From Chloroflexota bacterium (GTDB lineage Bacteria; Chloroflexota; Limnocylindria; Limnocylindrales; CSP1-4): 6,943 nt of DNA. A program made the translations under genes and the position numbers. Where the stretch lies: NCBI GenBank assembly GCA_021812735.1, contig JAKAMV010000560.1, forward strand, positions 1 through 6,943, read 5' to 3'. Within the stretch, counting starts at the first letter, position 1; the number at the start of each line of letters is the position of its first letter. Below, piece by piece: positions 6,521 to 6,943 of this stretch. Below the pieces are notes generated by a model. The model was given only the letters and a program-made list of their open reading frames with translations, had not been told where the DNA came from and searched no databases.

Positions 6521-6531
6521 CTATCCTTGCC
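6521..6531 (+). promoter_or_regulatory. Promoter-like element CTATCCTTGCC upstream of the aldo/keto reductase gene
   Basis: TATCCT at 6522-6527 has the TAxxxT pattern of a -10 box and would start a transcript near 6533-6535, giving a leader of about 26 nt before GTG 6560. The full 11-base string is identical to one at 2793-2803 in front of the small membrane protein gene. No -35 box is evident, and unlike the first copy this one is not preceded by TGn. Confidence 0.45.
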
Positions 6532-6542
6532 TGGCTCGTCAC

Positions 6543-6550
6543 GAGGGAGG
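6543..6550 (+). promoter_or_regulatory. Strong Shine-Dalgarno sequence GAGGGAGG of the aldo/keto reductase gene
   Basis: GAGGGAGG lies nine bases before GTG 6560 and is the clearest ribosome binding site in the window, fixing a GTG start. Its last three bases plus ATA spell TATCCT on the opposite strand, a possible -10 box facing the YecD-like gene. Confidence 0.7.
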
Positions 6551-6559
6551 ATACGGAAC

Positions 6560-6943
6560 GTGGAGTACCGGCGGCTCGGCAAGACCCGGCGCATGGTCGG
6601 CGCGATCGGCTTCGGCGCGTGGGCGATCGGCGGTGACTGGGGCACCGTGGACGATGCCGGCAGCCTTCGTGCGCTCCACGCGGCCGCCGATGCGGGCGTC
6701 ACGCTCTTCGACACCGCGGACGTCTACGGGGACGGCCGGAGCGAGCGCCTGATCGGGCAGTTCCTCCGGGAGCGGAGCGGCGAGTCGCTCTTCGTCGCCA
6801 CGAAGATGGGCCGTCGCGTGCCGCTGGACCTGGCTCAGTACAGTCCGGAGGCCTTCCGCGGCTGGGTCGACCGGAGCCGCGACAACCTGGGGGTCGACCG
6901 GCTGGACCTGGTGCAGCTCCACTGCCTCCCGACCGCCGTCTAC
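6560..6943 (+). CDS. Aldo/keto reductase, N-terminal 128 residues (runs off the right edge)
   Basis: This is an NAD(P)H-dependent oxidoreductase with a TIM-barrel fold, expected to reduce carbonyl compounds in the cytoplasm; the specific substrate is not visible. The protein begins VEYRRLGKTRRMVGAIGFG, the usual first beta strands of the family, followed by GAWAIGGDWG. The catalytic tetrad is complete in the visible part: D51 (FDTADVYG), Y56, K82 (VATKMG) and H121 (LVQLHC). The cofactor-binding C-terminal half lies outside the window. The GTG start is supported by the Shine-Dalgarno sequence at 6543-6550. The gene is divergent from the YecD-like gene with 77 bp between starts, so shared control is possible but unproven. 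The family (COG0667-like) is clear; the subfamily is not. Confidence 0.93.
   Translation, partial: MEYRRLGKTRRMVGAIGFGAWAIGGDWGTVDDAGSLRALHAAADAGVTLFDTADVYGDGRSERLIGQFLRERSGESLFVATKMGRRVPLDLAQYSPEAFRGWVDRSRDNLGVDRLDLVQLHCLPTAVY

Noticed and set aside
6483..6542. A 20-residue N-terminal extension of the YecD-like protein
   Set aside because: The extension is Arg-rich with no family similarity, covers the divergent promoter region and lies upstream of the well-placed AAAGGA at 6491-6496.
1..6943. CRISPR array, tRNA/rRNA, insertion sequence or phage element
   Set aside because: Reading both strands showed no regularly spaced direct repeats, no cloverleaf or rRNA signature, and no transposase, integrase or structural phage motif. 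The helicase-nuclease alone does not indicate a defence island.

Overview
This is GC-rich bacterial DNA (about 70% G+C by eye) with tightly packed genes and strong third-position G/C bias. That bias produces long, meaningless open frames on the opposite strand. No rRNA, tRNA or plasmid/phage hallmark is present. The mix of genes (a UvrD-like helicase with a RecB-type nuclease tail, extracytoplasmic beta-lactamase-fold hydrolases, a YecD-like isochorismatase-fold protein and an aldo/keto reductase) and the TATCCT-type promoter elements suggest a high-GC Chloroflexota (Limnocylindria-like) or deep actinobacterial chromosome. This assignment is an inference and only tentative.

Layout: (1) Positions 1-2738, minus strand, hold a helicase-nuclease that starts inside the window and runs off its left edge. 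(2) Positions 2739-2859 are a divergent promoter region with back-to-back -10-like boxes and a 14-bp perfect palindrome. (3) Positions 2860-3219, plus strand, encode a small protein with a disordered Pro/Ala/Arg-rich N-terminus and one C-terminal membrane helix. (4) Positions 3265-5852, plus strand, hold two tandem paralogous serine hydrolases overlapping by ATGA. The first is predicted to be a lipoprotein and the second a secreted protein. (5) Positions 5853-5888 are a hairpin that exactly fills the gap between convergent stop codons. (6) Positions 5889-6482, minus strand, encode a YecD-like isochorismatase-fold protein in which the usual nucleophilic Cys is Gly. (7) Positions 6483-6559 are a short divergent promoter region. 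(8) Positions 6560-6943, plus strand, are the first 128 codons of an aldo/keto reductase.

The genes form several independent transcription units rather than one pathway. The helicase-nuclease should act in double-strand-end processing. The small membrane protein and the two hydrolases lie on one strand with short gaps and may be co-transcribed, with roles at the cell envelope. The isochorismatase-fold protein and the reductase are divergent and could share a control region. No defence system, CRISPR array or mobile element is supported. The most interesting points are the duplicated, differently targeted hydrolase pair, the hairpin over the first hydrolase's ribosome binding site, the shared CTATCCTTGCC promoter motif and the Cys-less isochorismatase fold.
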